Shown here piece by piece: positions 1-11,962 of a stretch of DNA of 64,000 bases. Made by a program: the position numbers and the translations under genes. The stretch covers positions 74,023,784 to 74,087,783 of the forward strand of contig CM076849.1 of the NCBI GenBank assembly GCA_039519185.1, in the 5' to 3' direction. Origin of the DNA: Astragalus membranaceus (lineage: Eukaryota > Streptophyta > Magnoliopsida > Fabales > Fabaceae). The notes beneath the pieces were generated by a model. That model saw nothing but the letters and a program-made list of their open reading frames with translations. It searched no databases and was not told the origin of the DNA. Position 1 is the first letter of the stretch, and each line of letters starts with the position of its first letter.

Positions 1-1486
1 TATGTTTAGCGCTGTATAACAATAAACAAACACAAATGACAAATAAAGTAAAAGAGTAGGGAAAGAGATACACCGTAATTTTTACGAGGTTCGGGATAAA
101 ATCCCTACGTCCTCGGCCTCCGGCTTTGCAACCTTTGGACTTGATAACAACCACTATATGAGAAGAACCTCTTCAATGTTTACAAGCAAGCAACTTCCCT
201 ATAGCTAATCTCAATTAACCCTAATTGAGAACCCGAGCACACAACTAAGGATTTCACAACCACTTCAATCTCCTGATTGAACGACCCAAGAGCACCTCCC
301 AGGATTTCAAACCAACTCATTCTCCCCGATTGAGAGACCCAGGAACACTTCCCAGGATTTCAGAAACCGCTTCAATCTCCTGATTGAACGACCCAAGAAT
401 ACTTCCCAGGATTTCAAAAACCGCTTCAATCTCCTGATTGAACGACCCAAAAATACTTCCCAGGATTTCGCAATAACCTCAAAATAGAAGATTACAAATG
501 AGAACCTATGATCCAATCACTTCAGATAGTATGACAATATAGTAACTGAGAGAGATGAGTGATTTGGAAAATAGAAGAGCTTTAAAAGATATGAAAATGA
601 AAAGCTCTTTTTTTCTCTTTTCTCAGATCTAGAAAGTGTATGTGAGAACTAGAGAAGATGTAGTGTATTGTAGTTTGAGGTGTGTTGAAATGAGAATCAC
701 ACCTGCCTATTTATAGGCTTAGGAAGATGTAGAAATTTGAAAAGAACATTTATTGCAAAGATGAATCGATTGTTTGATGAAGTTAAAATGAGGAGGAATC
801 GATTCTTTGCATTTAGAAAACATGGGAATCGATTCTTTGTTCTTTGAAAACAAGTAGGAATCGATTTTCAAGACATCCTGAATAGGTGAAAATCGATTCT
901 GAGCTTAGTTAAAACAAGGAGAAACGATTCATGGCCTATAGGATAGCTTGAAAATCGATTTCAAGGCCTTTGCAAAATAGTAAGAATCGATTCATGGCTT
1001 TGGCTTATGTATAGGTGTGAATCGATTCTTTGTTTCAAACATAGGATAAGGAAATCGATTATTGGCCTATAGGTGAGCCTAAAATCGATTTCATAGCCTT
1101 TATAAATTAGTATAAATCGATTCTTGGGTGAATTGATTTTTTTATTTCCACAAAATCGTTTTTAGGTTTAGGTGCCACCTTATGCATGCATGCAAAAATA
1201 TTTTTTCAAACCCTAATTTTGATGCATCATGCATGTTTTCAAAAATCATCTCTCACCTTCTAAATGTCATAGACCTTAAGTGATAGGACCTTACATTGTG
1301 TCCTAAAGAAAGCGGATAAACAATTAGGTCTTGATTCTTCTACGGCGGCTTCTTCTCCAAGCTGCTCCACTTTAATATTTCCTGCTTTTTGATTTCCGTC
1401 ATGTACTTCATTCAACTTGAACCATTAGTAGACAAAATGTAATTTGTTATCATACAAAACAACTAGTGTTTGTCCTTGGTTCAACA
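1..1486 (-). mobile_element. SIRE-type Copia LTR, truncated by window edge
   Basis: Read on the minus strand, this LTR starts TGTTGAACCAAGGACAAAC at 1486, the same start as the SIRE-type LTRs at 19508 and 38899. It shares their layout in order: start block, AATCGATT array, TATA box (about 709-716), a 50-60 bp direct repeat containing 'AATCTCCTGATTGAACGACC' (about 265-475), and the block 'CGTCCTCGGCCTCCGGC'. The far end lies beyond position 1. Its sequence differs clearly from the inner element, so it is an older or separate subfamily. Confidence 0.85.
764..1161 (-). promoter_or_regulatory. AATCGATT array with TATA box in LTR U3
   Basis: AATCGATT occurs at 764, 797, 827, 859, 891, 953, 985, 1020, 1053, 1083 and 1115, with a one-base variant at 922 and a degenerate site (AATCGTTT) near 1154. 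Spacing is 30-35 bp. The sequence between sites is not conserved. On the minus strand the array lies directly upstream of the TATA box at 709-716, which is where enhancer sites would sit. The binding factor is unknown. Confidence 0.7.
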
Positions 1487-2563
1487 TGATATTGATATTG
1501 AACGCAGCGCAATGATATTAAATATAACAATAAACAAATATAAACGATAAACAAAGTAAAGAGAAGGGAAAGAGATACACCGTGATTTTTACGAGGCTCG
1601 GGATAAAAGCCCTACGTCCTCGGCCTCCGGCTTTGCAACCTTTGGACTTGATAACAACTACTATATGAGAAGAACTTCTTCAACGTTTTACAAGCAAGCA
1701 ACTTCCCTATAGCTAATCTCAATTTTCCCCAAATGGAGAACCCAAGCTCCCCGCTAAGGATTTCGCTAACAACTCAATCTCCCCGATTGAATTACCCAAG
1801 AACGCTTCCCAGGATTTCACAACCAACTCAATCTCCCCGATTGAATTACCCAAGAACACTTCCCAGAATTTCACAACAACCAAGTAATAGATGAATACAA
1901 CAGAGAAACTATGATACAATCACTCAAGCAATATAACAGTATAGTAGTTGAGAGAGATGAGTGATTTGGATTTAAAGATGAAGAACTTGAGAAAATAATT
2001 TGACAGTGAAAGTTCTTCTTTTTCTCTTTTTCTGATTTGTGAATATGTACGTTGTAGTTGTGTTTCTCATTGTATTTGAAACAAAAACCCCAAAGTCCTA
2101 TTTATAGGATTTGCAAAAATATGACCGTTGGACTAAGAGGGGAATCGATTATTTGCTTAAAAGAATGTGTATGGTAATCGATTCAAATGTGACCGTTGTA
2201 GCACTTTTAAGAAGTGAAGAATCGATTGTTGTCTTTTTAAACAAAGTGTGAAAATCGATTATGTACTTAAATAATAGGAGCATAATCGATTTTATGCTTT
2301 AACTAACTAAGGTCATGAATCGATTATTTGCTTCCAAGATAAACAAGACCTTTAAGGAATTAGGTAGACAATCGATTTTGTGCTTCCATAAACAGGCTCA
2401 TAATCGATTTTGTTCTCTTTAAAGTGGAGAGCAAAATCGATTCTTTGCTTTAAATGCACAAGGTCATCAATCGATTGTTTTCTTTCCAAAACGAGTTCTG
2501 TAACACCCCGAAATTAATTAAATAGTTATTTAGTATTTATTTAATTAATTAAATAGGAGTTGG

Positions 2564-2570
<7 letters not shown>

Positions 2571-2635
<65 letters not shown>

Positions 2636-2659
2636 TGATAATAATAATAATAATAATAT
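2571..2659 (+). repeat. AAT microsatellite
   Basis: About 29 AAT units with one TGATGAT interruption near 2632-2639, inside the solo LTR. Confidence 0.97.
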
Positions 2660-3520
2660 TGGGTGGTTTTAATTATTTAGAGGGTGGTGATATTTAATTT
2701 TTTTAAATGGGCTTAAGTGGATGGAGGCCCGCGATCCAGGCCCAAGAGTTGACTTAGGCGCATGTGACTAGGGGTTGGGGGAGAGGCGCCTCACTTGAGA
2801 GAAAGAAAGGAGAGGAGCGTGAGAGAAAGAAAGGAGAGGAAAAGAAAGAACACGCAAAAGGAGAGAAAGAAAGAGAAGAAAAATAGCGCAAGGGAGAGGA
2901 GAGGAGAAGAGAGAGGCGCAAATCCCAAGGAGGAGAAGAGGAGCTCAGTTGCTGTGGTTACTCGGTGTGCACGTGGAGGGGTCCCTGTCTTCGGTGAAAC
3001 TAAGGTAAGGGTGGGTCTTGCCTTATAATAGGGAATATAATGGGATGTATGTAGGGGTTAGGTCCTATGTCCTGTTTATATTGATTTTTATGTTGTTCAT
3101 GATATATGAGTATGTTGTTGTTATTATTGGTGCCCGTTGTGATGATATGCGAATTGTTGCTCTGTATGTTGAATTTGAGTTGCCTGCTAAGTGCTCGAAT
3201 AATTGCGTAAACGATGTATTTTTGAACATATTATATAATTTGGTGTTGTTGATGAGATTGATGCATGCCATGTTTCTTGATGTTTCTTGATGCTCTTGAT
3301 TTGTCCTTGATGATGAATTTATACGTACATATGTGTGTGCATAGGCGCCTAGGGTGCCATAGTGTTGATGTTGATAAAGAGTAAAATGATTTTGATGATG
3401 TGAATAAAGTTTGATTTTTGGTGGTTGGAATTTTGGGTGTGTCAAAAAGTATATTTTGATGTTTTGAAATTGGCAAAAATTAGTTTTTAGGTGTTTTTGA
3501 TGTTGCTGGAAAACTGGCTG

Positions 3521-3691
3521 TGTTGCGCAGGATGTTGCCTCTGCGCCAGTTTTTGTGTGTTGTGTTGCGCAGAATGTTGCCTCTGCGCCAGTTTTTGTGT
3601 CTGGGTGTGTTGCGCAGGATGTTGCCTCTGCGCCAGTTTTTGTGTGCTGTGTTGCACAGAATGTTGCCTCTGCGCCAGTTTTCCATGTGCT
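3521..3691 (+). repeat. 42-bp tandem repeat, four copies
   Basis: Copies start at TGTTGCGCAG/TGTTGCACAG at 3521, 3563, 3608 and 3650. Each contains ATGTTGCCTCTGCGCCAG. The cysteine-rich open frames across it are by-products of the repeat. It lies in the solo LTR. Confidence 0.9.
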
Positions 3692-3854
3692 GTGTCTGTG
3701 TTGCAGAATTGTGTTGCTCGTGTCTAGGCACCATGGGAACCGAGGGTCCCGGAGATTGGGTGTTCGGTTTGCTTAAAAATTTGGTATGGGGGTTCCTGGG
3801 CACAAAAAGAGTCAGTTTCTGGTGGTGGGTCAAAAATTTGGCCGTGTGCCTTGT

Positions 3855-4310
3855 GTCATGGGCGCCAAGGGCCCCAATTTTCTGTTGTCCATTTTGCGAA
3901 AATTGATACTGGGTTTTCATGTCCAAGCTAAATGGCTCGTGTAAAACAATTTTTGGAGTCATAGGAGTTGTGGTTTGTCCTGGCCTTAGGCGCCTAGTCC
4001 ATGGGCGCCAAAGAGACGTGTCACATTTTGCCAAAATTTTTGTTGGGTTCCCTTATTCTGAGCATTTGGCTCGTGCAAAATTAATTTCGAAGCTAAAAGA
4101 GTCTTATGGCGTGTTTTGGCAAGGTGCCTTGTGCATGGGCGCTGTGTTCCCTGCGCCAGTTTCCTGCGCCTGTGTCTGGGCGCTAGGCGCCCTGCGCCAG
4201 TTTTTCCTGGGCGCCAGCGCCTAAGCGCGTGTTGCTGTTTCCTGGGCGCCAAGCGCCCATGCGCCAAGTGCTGTGTTGCCCCTGGGCGCCCAGCGCCTGG
4301 GCTCCAGTTT
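3855..4310 (+). repeat. GGCGCC-rich palindromic stretch
   Basis: GGGCGCC, GGCGCC and GCGCC cores recur many times, often as GGGCGCCAAGCGCCC-type inverted pairs able to fold. The inverted same-family LTR at 46744-48836 has an equivalent stretch, so the feature belongs to the LTR family. Confidence 0.75.
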
Positions 4311-5994
4311 CCAGGATGTCTAAGTATTTTTCCGATTTTGTTTTTAACGTAACTTTTGACTCGGGTGTCCGTTTTAGGTGGTTCAAAGTGCGTTACGAAG
4401 CTCATTTAATTGTCTATCTGGTTGTCCAGGCCAAAATCAAAAATTAATATTTTTCCCCGGTCGTTTTCTGAAAGTCCCAAGTGACTGTGTACTAGTTGTT
4501 GTTTGGATTGGAAATCGCTACTGTCCCTTTTTAAATAAAATGTTGGTGTTCTTCATGAGACTAAGGTACTGTTCCTTGTAATTTTAAATGGTGTTGTCAC
4601 GGTGAAAGTAATGTGCTGTGTAACAGTGTGGTATGCAAATATATATATATGGTGTATATTATTATTGGTGAATGGGGTATGTGATCCTCTTTTGGGTGTG
4701 GGTGAATAAACCAACTGTTGGTGAATATGCTATGGCATACTTTTATTTGGTGATTCTGGTGTGTGATGCATTGTCATGGTGTCGCATAATCATATGCATG
4801 ATCTTTGGTGAATAGGCTTCGGCCTCGGGCTTCGGCCTTATTATAAATTTTGGTGAATGCCCTCAAGGCTCATTTTTGGTGAATGGATCCACATGCATAT
4901 GCCCAGTGGAGTTTTGGGTTGCATCTCATACATTAAACATACAGTTGGCGAATGTTTTGGTGATTATTTATTTGGTGATTGTTTGGTGATTACTTTTATT
5001 TGGTGATTGTTTGGTGAATATTTAGTTGGTGATGAATTGGTGATAAATTTCGATTGACTGAACTGGTGATGAAAGTGAATATTGCTGTGATTGATGTAGT
5101 CCTGTATTCGTACATACTACTCCTTATGTACTTTATTATAGGGTTTGAGACTCACCCCTTTTGTTGATTTTTACTTTACAGGTAACCGTACTTGAAGGCT
5201 TTGACCTTCATTCCCTTGAGTTCGAGTCGCTCTGATACGTAGCACCTGGGGGGCGTCTTATTAGATAGTGATTTTGTCTTGTACGACTTGTTGGATTTTA
5301 TTTTAACGTTGTAACCGTATTTTTGAGTAATGGCCGCCCATGATGCCACGTAATGATTTTAATTTAAGTTAAACAATTGACGTGTTTTTGAAGTAAATGT
5401 AGCATTCCGTTTCAAAAAAATAATTTGTGCACTCTGATAATTGTTATAAATGAAAGGGGTAGAAACGGGTGTTACAAGTTCTTTTAAAACCAATCTAATG
5501 TGAAATCGATTTCTAGCCTTTTAATGCAAGAGTGAAATCGATTTTTGGCTTTAAAAACAAGAGAAAATTGATTTCTAGCTTAAAGTACCAAGTCAAGAAT
5601 CGATTCTTTACTTCAAAAACAAGTTCTTTTAAAACACTGACCCGTGAATCTATTTTCTTTAAAACAACAACTCTTCATGTGCCTAACCTATTACCATGTT
5701 TTTATATAAAAGATTTTTCCAATGCTAGCTCCATTTTATTTTAACAAAACATATCATCTCTCAACTACTAAAAGTTATAGAACTGAAATGATAGGATCTT
5801 ACACGGTGTCCTATCAAAAGCAAATTAACAAATAGTTCTGGAACTCTAGAGTAGCTTCTCCTCCAAGCCGCTACACTTTTAGATATCCTGCTCTTTGACT
5901 CATGTCCTGTACTTTTGTTCAATTTGTAACCATTAGTAGACAGATTGTAATTTGTTATCATAAAAAACAAAGAGTGTTTGTCCTTGGTTCAACA

Positions 5995-7205
5995 CTTCTC
6001 TCTCATCGGCAAGGAGATTTTAGGAATTGTTTCTCAAGGGTTCTATTGGCTTGAGGAGGCACTAATGACTCGCTATGGCGGAGGGATTTATTATTATTGG
6101 AATACAGAAACCCTTCATGTCAAGGTGCCTTTGATTCGGCGCTTAGGCATGTGCTGGGGAAGGAGGATTTGATTTCATTTTGTTTTCACAAGTGGGTCAA
6201 CAATGAAATTTTTAAGACTTTATTCCCTAGTCTTTTAGAATTGGCAGAGCTAAAACATGGCAGCATAATGGAGCACGAGTATTGGATTGATAACACTTGG
6301 TGTTGGAAGCTTAATTGGAGTCGTGCTTTATCCAACGAGGAGAGGGAAGATATGGTTAGGCTTCTGAGCACTTTACATTTGTTTCATCCTAACGACTCGA
6401 AGCAAGATCGTCGGCAGTGGATGCTATATAAGTTCTATTCTTTTTCTGTTAATGTACTTTTGTTAAGTGTGATGCAACAACATAGGTTGGATAGCAACAC
6501 TCGGAGTGCGTTTGATGATATCTGGCAGCTTTCTATTCCCACTAAGGTGGGGGTATTTGGTTGGAGATTGTTACAGAGGAGGCTCCCAACTCGCGATGCT
6601 CTTATTTTTATGGCTATTATCAAGGACCCCATATGGGTTGTGTTGTCCTATTTGTTTTGACCATGATGAGTCTATTTCCCATTTATTTTTATGTGCAGGT
6701 GTTCCCAGTCAGTTTGGCTTGATAGCCAAAATTGGTTGGGTATTGCGATTATTAATAATCTGGTTGGAGTCACTCACTTTCAGGCTTATGGTCTGCGGTT
6801 GGAATCTAAGAAGGCTTGTAGATTGAAGCATTTATTTTGGATGGTTGTCACATGGTGTATCTAGTTTCAACGAAACCATATTCTTTTCAGAGGTCAAGAC
6901 TTCAATTCATGGAGTTGGTTCATATTTCAAGTCTATAACAGGGAGTTGGTTCATATTTCAGCATATACAGAAGTTTGTAATTCTGCTTTTATGATTTCTG
7001 ATTGGTGGAGAGACCCTCTTGTATGTGTGGACTCGTTGTAGTTGGTTTTTCGTCTCTCTCTTCTTGGGGTACTCTTTTTCCTCTTTAAGTTTTTTCCCAT
7101 GGGGTTTAGGCTCATAGAGGTTTTAACATGATCCCTTGATATATAAGGGTTGAACTACCCTTAGTACTCTCTTTAACAAAATACTTTGCTTATAATAAAA
7201 AAAAC
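5995..7205 (+). pseudogene. LINE (L1-type) 3' fragment, zf-RVT region
   Basis: Translation gives the C-terminal part of a plant L1-type ORF2. It includes WQLSIPTKVGVFGWRLLQ-RLPTRDAL, typical of the zinc-binding zf-RVT domain after reverse transcriptase. Stops and frame changes occur near 6060-6170 and 6660, so it is dead. The tail resembles a LINE 3' end (AAGGGTTGAACTACCCTTAGT and an A-rich end near 7205). The 5' part is missing, either from truncation or because the LTR at 1487-5994 lies across it. Confidence 0.8.
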
Positions 7206-9040
7206 TAATTAGAACGGGTTCATAAAAATAATAATAATTTAACATCCATTTTAATTAGGTGGTAAAAATCCAAGTAGAGTTGCTAAGTGTAAGAACTTGC
7301 ATCATTTCACTTCTTGTCAACATAGGGATGTGGTCTTTTTCTGTTTGCATACTTGACTCCATTCCAATTTCCTGTTCAAAGCTGTGAGTCAAACTCTTCC
7401 CATGATTAACCAAGCCCTACTACCAAACCAAAAAATATTGATCAACGTCAATTTGTTTAAAGCTATAGCTTAAAAAGAGAGAGTCAAAGCAATTGATGGA
7501 TATAAGATAAGTCTTGACCACATGATGACCCTAATGAAGATATCCAACATGGAAAAATGAGTGGGAAATCATTCTTCCTTAATGAAGTGGTAGCTAGCTA
7601 TTATCATAGGAAAATTGTACCAACCCACCACATGATTGTTATGCCTTTGGCCATGCATATATCTTATCTTATCTTATATAAAAGAAGACAGTTATAAAGC
7701 TTCCAAAATTGTTGACAATTGATAGCCTGATTTGCCAGCTTGTTCCCCGCTTTGCACCCATTTTTCACCTATTCACTATGAACTTCTTCCCTACAAACAA
7801 TAGTTTATGTACCACATGCACATATGTCGGTCAGGTATCATGATGAACTAGTCTCAAAAAAGTACAACTCGGGCCCTTATTAAACAGTATATATATTGCT
7901 TCTATGATACAAAATTTTCAGGTGAGAAAATGGTGTCTTAGTCTAAAATAGAGAAAACCTTCTCGTTTAAAGAGGACTACTGAGGAATTAAACCCACAAT
8001 TTGTCGGATACAAAGTCTATCATGCCCTACTAAGTCAACTACTAGAAATTAGTATATACAGTTTATGAACATTTGCCTTAAAGATGATCACAATTGTATT
8101 ATATTTTCTATTTTCTATATGATCTCGCGGGTAAAAATAAATAAAAATTGCAATAGAAACTAGATTGGGTCCTTTTAAATAAATATTAAATAATCATTAA
8201 ATAGACAAATTAATTTCTTAAACATATAAAATTAGTCACTTTAAGCCGTCTATCCCAAAGAGTTAAACCCTAGCTATCACGCTCAATTTTCTCTCACTCT
8301 TCTCTTCTTTCTAAATCGCCACCAAAGGGGGTAGTTTTAGGTAAATCTTTGGCCTAACATCACCCATGTGTATTGTTTTTCTGCCTTTTTATCTAAATAA
8401 GTGATTATCACATAGATCTAGTTTCTATTTCGTCTTTTTTCTAGATTTCATCGGCGGTTGGGTGTGGCATTATTGTTGCTCGTCGTCTTGGTGCGGCATA
8501 TTTGATTTCCCGTCTAGTTGCGGTGTTTTTGATTTCCCGTCTTTGCAGAGTTCGTTTGGTTCAGATCGACAGATGAACTTCGATCTATTGCAGATTCAAC
8601 CAATGATTAGGACCTCAAAGTTACAAATCTGGAGGCATGAGTACTCCGGTGACTTTTATTTTGTCACATTTGTAGGCATTTTTCCGTTTTATGCTATTAA
8701 CTTGGGTGCTATGAGTTTGTTCGCAGATTCATCATTTGTGTTTTCTGCAATTCTGAGTTTGTATTATGATCGATGTAATATCTATCAATTTGAAGGAACG
8801 AATATCATTTTTAGTCAAAACAAATTGGTCACTTTAGTCTTTAAACATCTGTTATCGCGTTTTGTTGGGAAAAATATAATCTGAAATTACGTTTGAAGAT
8901 GGTGCATGTATATTTTTTAATTGAATAAGTCTTCTTGAATCAAGTGTTTTCAAAACTATTTAATTAGTAAAATACATGTTTAGGAAAAAAATTAAACAGA
9001 TAAAATCTTACTTTCTATTTTAACCATTTTTCTGTCACTT
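7206..9040. other. AT-rich intergenic DNA, no recognisable gene
   Basis: I see no conserved protein or repeat family here. A 140-codon open frame at 8462-8884 (plus) matches nothing I recognise. It follows a pyrimidine-rich stretch (about 8280-8330) and has two near-identical short blocks containing TTTGATTTCCCGTCT, so it may be an old repeat or a transcribed leader. Confidence 0.5.
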
Positions 9041-10160
9041 AGGACCCGTTTTCTAGTCAGGATAGGATAGAACAAGATATGAAGTGTGGGATAGAGATAT
9101 AATATGATAGAGATAGGATAACACAATCATATATATCTTTTATTTGGTGTTCCACACCTGACAAGATATAAGATAATATATTATTCTCTTTTTAGGTATA
9201 AATTAGATAACATGTTATTATATTATTTATTTTAAATTTTAGAAAAGCAAATAAAAATTATATGATATATATTATACGTTAGTGAGAAACTTACCATTGT
9301 GACAACTATATTTCATTTGTTGAAAAATTAAATTAATTTTCTATTTTTATACTTTTTTAATAATAAATTTATTTTTTATCACTCGTTTTATTTTTTTAAA
9401 ATTTCAATAGATTTTTAATTTTAGATTATACAAAAAGACAAAATGACCCTTATCAAAAAATCATACATTATTTTTTAAATTAAGTACTTGTATTTATAAT
9501 TGTTAATTTAACATCAATTTTTTAATGTATATTTATTTTTAAAAAAATTCATATATTTGTATTTTAAAATATATTTTAGAAGGTAAATGAATAAGTTGTT
9601 TTTCTTATCATATCCTGTTGGTTTCTAACACAGCTCAAACTCAAGATACACTACGAGAAATTCTCCCTTTTCCGACGGAAAAATACGTCGCAAATAAAGC
9701 AAATTTCGTCGCTAATGTCCATTTCCGTCGCAAATCTGTTGCAAATTTCGTCGTTGCAAACCATTTCTGGCGGAAATTTCCATCCGAAATCTGTCGGTAA
9801 TTTTAAGAAAAATAATACATCCAAAATACTGTTTAATTGTGATATCTATACATATTAGCTTGACAATAAATACTATAACTAAGAAAATAAGAGTGAACAA
9901 AAGGTCGAACGAGAGGAGGGGAGTATTCATTGAACAGTACCGACCCTTTTTTCCGTCGGAAATGCAAGATTTACCGACGGATTTTAAGTCGGTGGGTAAG
10001 TTTTGTGGGTAAAACCAGTTAATCTTGTAGTGATACAATTGTAACTAGAGAGACGGGATATGATAAGTCACGAGATTAAATTAGCATGCTGCTGGACTAC
10101 CACGGGCTACGATGGATTTACCATATCTTGTCTTCTTATCCTCACAACCAAACGGGTCAT
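9041..10160. mobile_element. MITE-like inverted-repeat element hosting a CACTA MITE
   Basis: The left end GGACCCGTTTTCTAGTCAGG, followed by GATA-rich DNA with ACAAGATAT, is matched inverted at the right by GACCCGTTTGGTTGTGAGG and the same ACAAGATAT block. Removing the CACTA insertion leaves about 730 bp. No clear TSD (TTA on the left, TAA on the right), so the superfamily is unassigned. Confidence 0.5.
9649..10032. mobile_element. Non-autonomous CACTA element (384 bp), TSD ATA
   Basis: It begins CACTACGAGAAATTCTCCC and ends with the inverse of CACTACAAGATTAACTGG, flanked by ATA at 9646-9648 and 10033-10035. Subterminal CCGACGG/CCGTCGG motifs repeat in both orientations, as in CACTA transposase-binding regions. 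No transposase. Confidence 0.9.
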
Positions 10161-11188
10161 AAGGACTAAAATAAAAATACTATATTTTTCATGGATTAGT
10201 TTGACTGTTTATTCAATAAAATGTAAGTTACTGATAATGGAGTACTACTTGGATTAATACAAGATGCTTAAGCATCTGAAGCTGATCTGCAACTGATTGG
10301 TCAAGTATACATTTTTTTGACAAGTATACATGTCGTTGCAATTTGATCACCAAGGAAATAAAAAAAAAGAAAATATATTGCAAATGGAATATTAACCTAA
10401 AAGATATCCAGGAAGAATCCACTATTTAAATTATGATAAGCTTGCATTGGTTCCATATCACAAATTTACAATTGGAGTATCAATAGAGTGACACCAAAGC
10501 CAGTGCATGTCAACTATAAAAAAGTTTAACAAATTTTCAATTCGAGTGAACCTGCCAATAAAGAGTTAAAGATAGAATAAATTCTCAACGAAACAGGTAC
10601 CCTTTAAAGCTATGGATGTACTACACACGCTGCCCCTACTTTTTTCCTTTTCTCTATTAGTTGTGTTTATAAAATATTGAAAGGCAAATTAAATTCCAGA
10701 TACCACTCCGTCTCCATCAAGCTGTTTCCCACACTTTGTCATCCTTTTCCAAATCTCACGAACGCTCATGTTCATAGATTTGTGTGTTATCAAGTTTGTG
10801 TTAACAAAAAGTTGAAACCAAGTTGGTGTAGCACAAGCGATACTTGGACTCCTTAATTATATGATTATGAATTTGATTCTTGGCCAGTGCGTTTAGAAAA
10901 ACTCGGTGAGAAGAAGACGTCAAATCCTTAAATGGATCTCAAACTCGGGGGGAAAAAGACGTCAATTCCTTAAATGGATCTCAGTATCTTGATTAAAACG
11001 GATATGTTTTTAGAACCTTAGCAGTTGTTGGAAAGAAATAAACTAAGCCACAACCCTACCTTTTATGGTAAGAATCATTTGGTAGTAGACCTAAAACTCT
11101 AATTGATGAACCAAATGTGTGAATCGATTAAACCCGTGTAGGCAAGTGATGTAGAAACCTCAAATTAACGGTAACAGCAAAACAATAA
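10036..11188. other. Intergenic DNA with a 42-bp tandem duplication
   Basis: No gene recognised. Two 42-bp copies, at 10901-10942 and 10943-10984, begin ACTCGG and share AAGACGTCAA and CCTTAAATGGATCTCA. The first part is the right arm of the surrounding MITE-like element. Confidence 0.6.
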
Positions 11189-11622
11189 GGGTCTGATTGG
11201 GAGTTAGAGGGGGAGGGGAGGGGAAGGCTTAGGAGGGGAGGGGAAGGAAGGGGGAGGGGAGGAGGAGGGGAGGGAAAACCCTCTCCTTGTTTGGATGTTA
11301 CAATTTGTGAAAAAGAAGGGAAATGGAGGTCTTAATTTTAAATTGACTTTTTTACCCTTTCTTATTTAAATATATTGATTCTACTGGAGATCCTTTTTAC
11401 TATTTTTTAGTGCTACTATTAAATTGGCCTTCTAAAATTAATTTTTAGTGCTACTATTAAATTATTCTTCTAAATTTAATTTTTAAGTGCTACTAAATTT
11501 AAATCGTGTTATTCAATACCAAAAAAAATTATATCCATTAAAATTGTGTCAAAAAAATCCAATCCAATCCATCCAATTACAAAAAAGTTAATCCAATCCA
11601 TCCATTTGCAATTTTTTAGATT

Positions 11623-11627
<5 letters not shown>

Positions 11628-11681
<54 letters not shown>

Positions 11682-11770
11682 GTTAATATAATTATATATA
11701 TAGTATAATTATATATAATAATGTTAACTATATATATAATATAATTATATATAAATATATATATATATAT
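11628..11770. repeat. TA-rich microsatellite
   Basis: Uninterrupted TA at about 11630-11676, then degenerate ATATATAATTATA DNA to about 11770. Open frames here are artefacts. Confidence 0.9.
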
Positions 11771-11788
11771 AATATAATAAATAAATAT

Positions 11789-11962
11789 ATGTGGTGGTGG
11801 CAGGTGGCGGCCGGCGGCGGAGCTCCGGCGGCCGACGGTGGTTCGGCGGCGGAGCTCCGGCGGCCGACGATGGTTTCGGCGGCGGTGGTCCGGCGACCGG
11901 CGGTGGTCCGGTGGCAACGGACGGTGGCCGGTGGTGGTTCCTGTGGCCCTCTGGTGGTTGGT
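11789..11962. repeat. GC-rich GGCGGC/GGTGG low-complexity block
   Basis: About 170 bp of GGCGGCCGGCGG/GGTGGTGG-type sequence with two copies of GGCGGAGCTCCGGCGGCCGA, abruptly bordered by AT-rich DNA. Overlapping open frames in several phases encode only G/A/R/P-rich strings. It may be a captured exon or CpG-rich leader, or an expanded simple repeat. Confidence 0.7.

Larger units (their letters stand above)
2499..5476 (+). mobile_element. Solo LTR, Ty3/gypsy (Tekay/Del-like), TSD AGTTC
   Basis: It begins TGTAACACCCCGAAATT and ends AAACGGGTGTTACA. It is flanked by the 5-bp duplication AGTTC at 2494-2498 and 5477-5481. There is no primer site, no polypurine tract and no gag-pol, so it is a 2,978-bp solo LTR left by LTR-LTR recombination. 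TGTAACACCCC ends are typical of Tekay/Del-type gypsy LTRs. A same-family copy lies inverted at 46744-48836. Confidence 0.88.
2143..5605 (-). promoter_or_regulatory. AATCGATT array split by a solo LTR
   Basis: AATCGATT occurs at 2143, 2176, 2220, 2253, 2284, 2318, 2370, 2402, 2435 and 2469. After the insert it resumes at 5504, 5536 and 5598, with a variant (AATTGATT) near 5567. Most gaps are 31-34 bp; two gaps of 44 and 52 bp look like sites lost by mutation. The TATA-like CTATTTATAGG lies near 2098-2108. The insertion at 2499 moved the distal third of the array about 3 kb away. Confidence 0.65.
1487..5994 (-). mobile_element. SIRE-type Copia LTR, interrupted by a solo LTR
   Basis: On the minus strand it starts TGTTGAACCAAGGACAAAC at 5994 and runs to 1487, where it directly abuts the first LTR. 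Without the insert at 2499-5476 and one TSD copy it is about 1.5 kb. The inner SIRE LTR is 1,739 bp, so roughly the last 200-300 bp of the 3' part seem to be missing. The simplest reading is that the element starting at 1486 inserted into this LTR. It has its own AATCGATT array and a TATA box near 2100. Confidence 0.75.

Noticed and set aside
1480..1495. Integrated two-LTR circle junction
   Set aside because: The second LTR appears to lack its 3' portion, so nested insertion is simpler. It cannot be settled without sequence left of position 1.
2795..3028. Lys/Arg/Glu-rich open frame
   Set aside because: Purine-rich low-complexity DNA within the solo LTR; no independent support.
8462..8884. 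A host protein-coding gene
   Set aside because: 140 codons with no recognised domain, internal short repeats and no conserved neighbour; kept only as a note within intergenic DNA.
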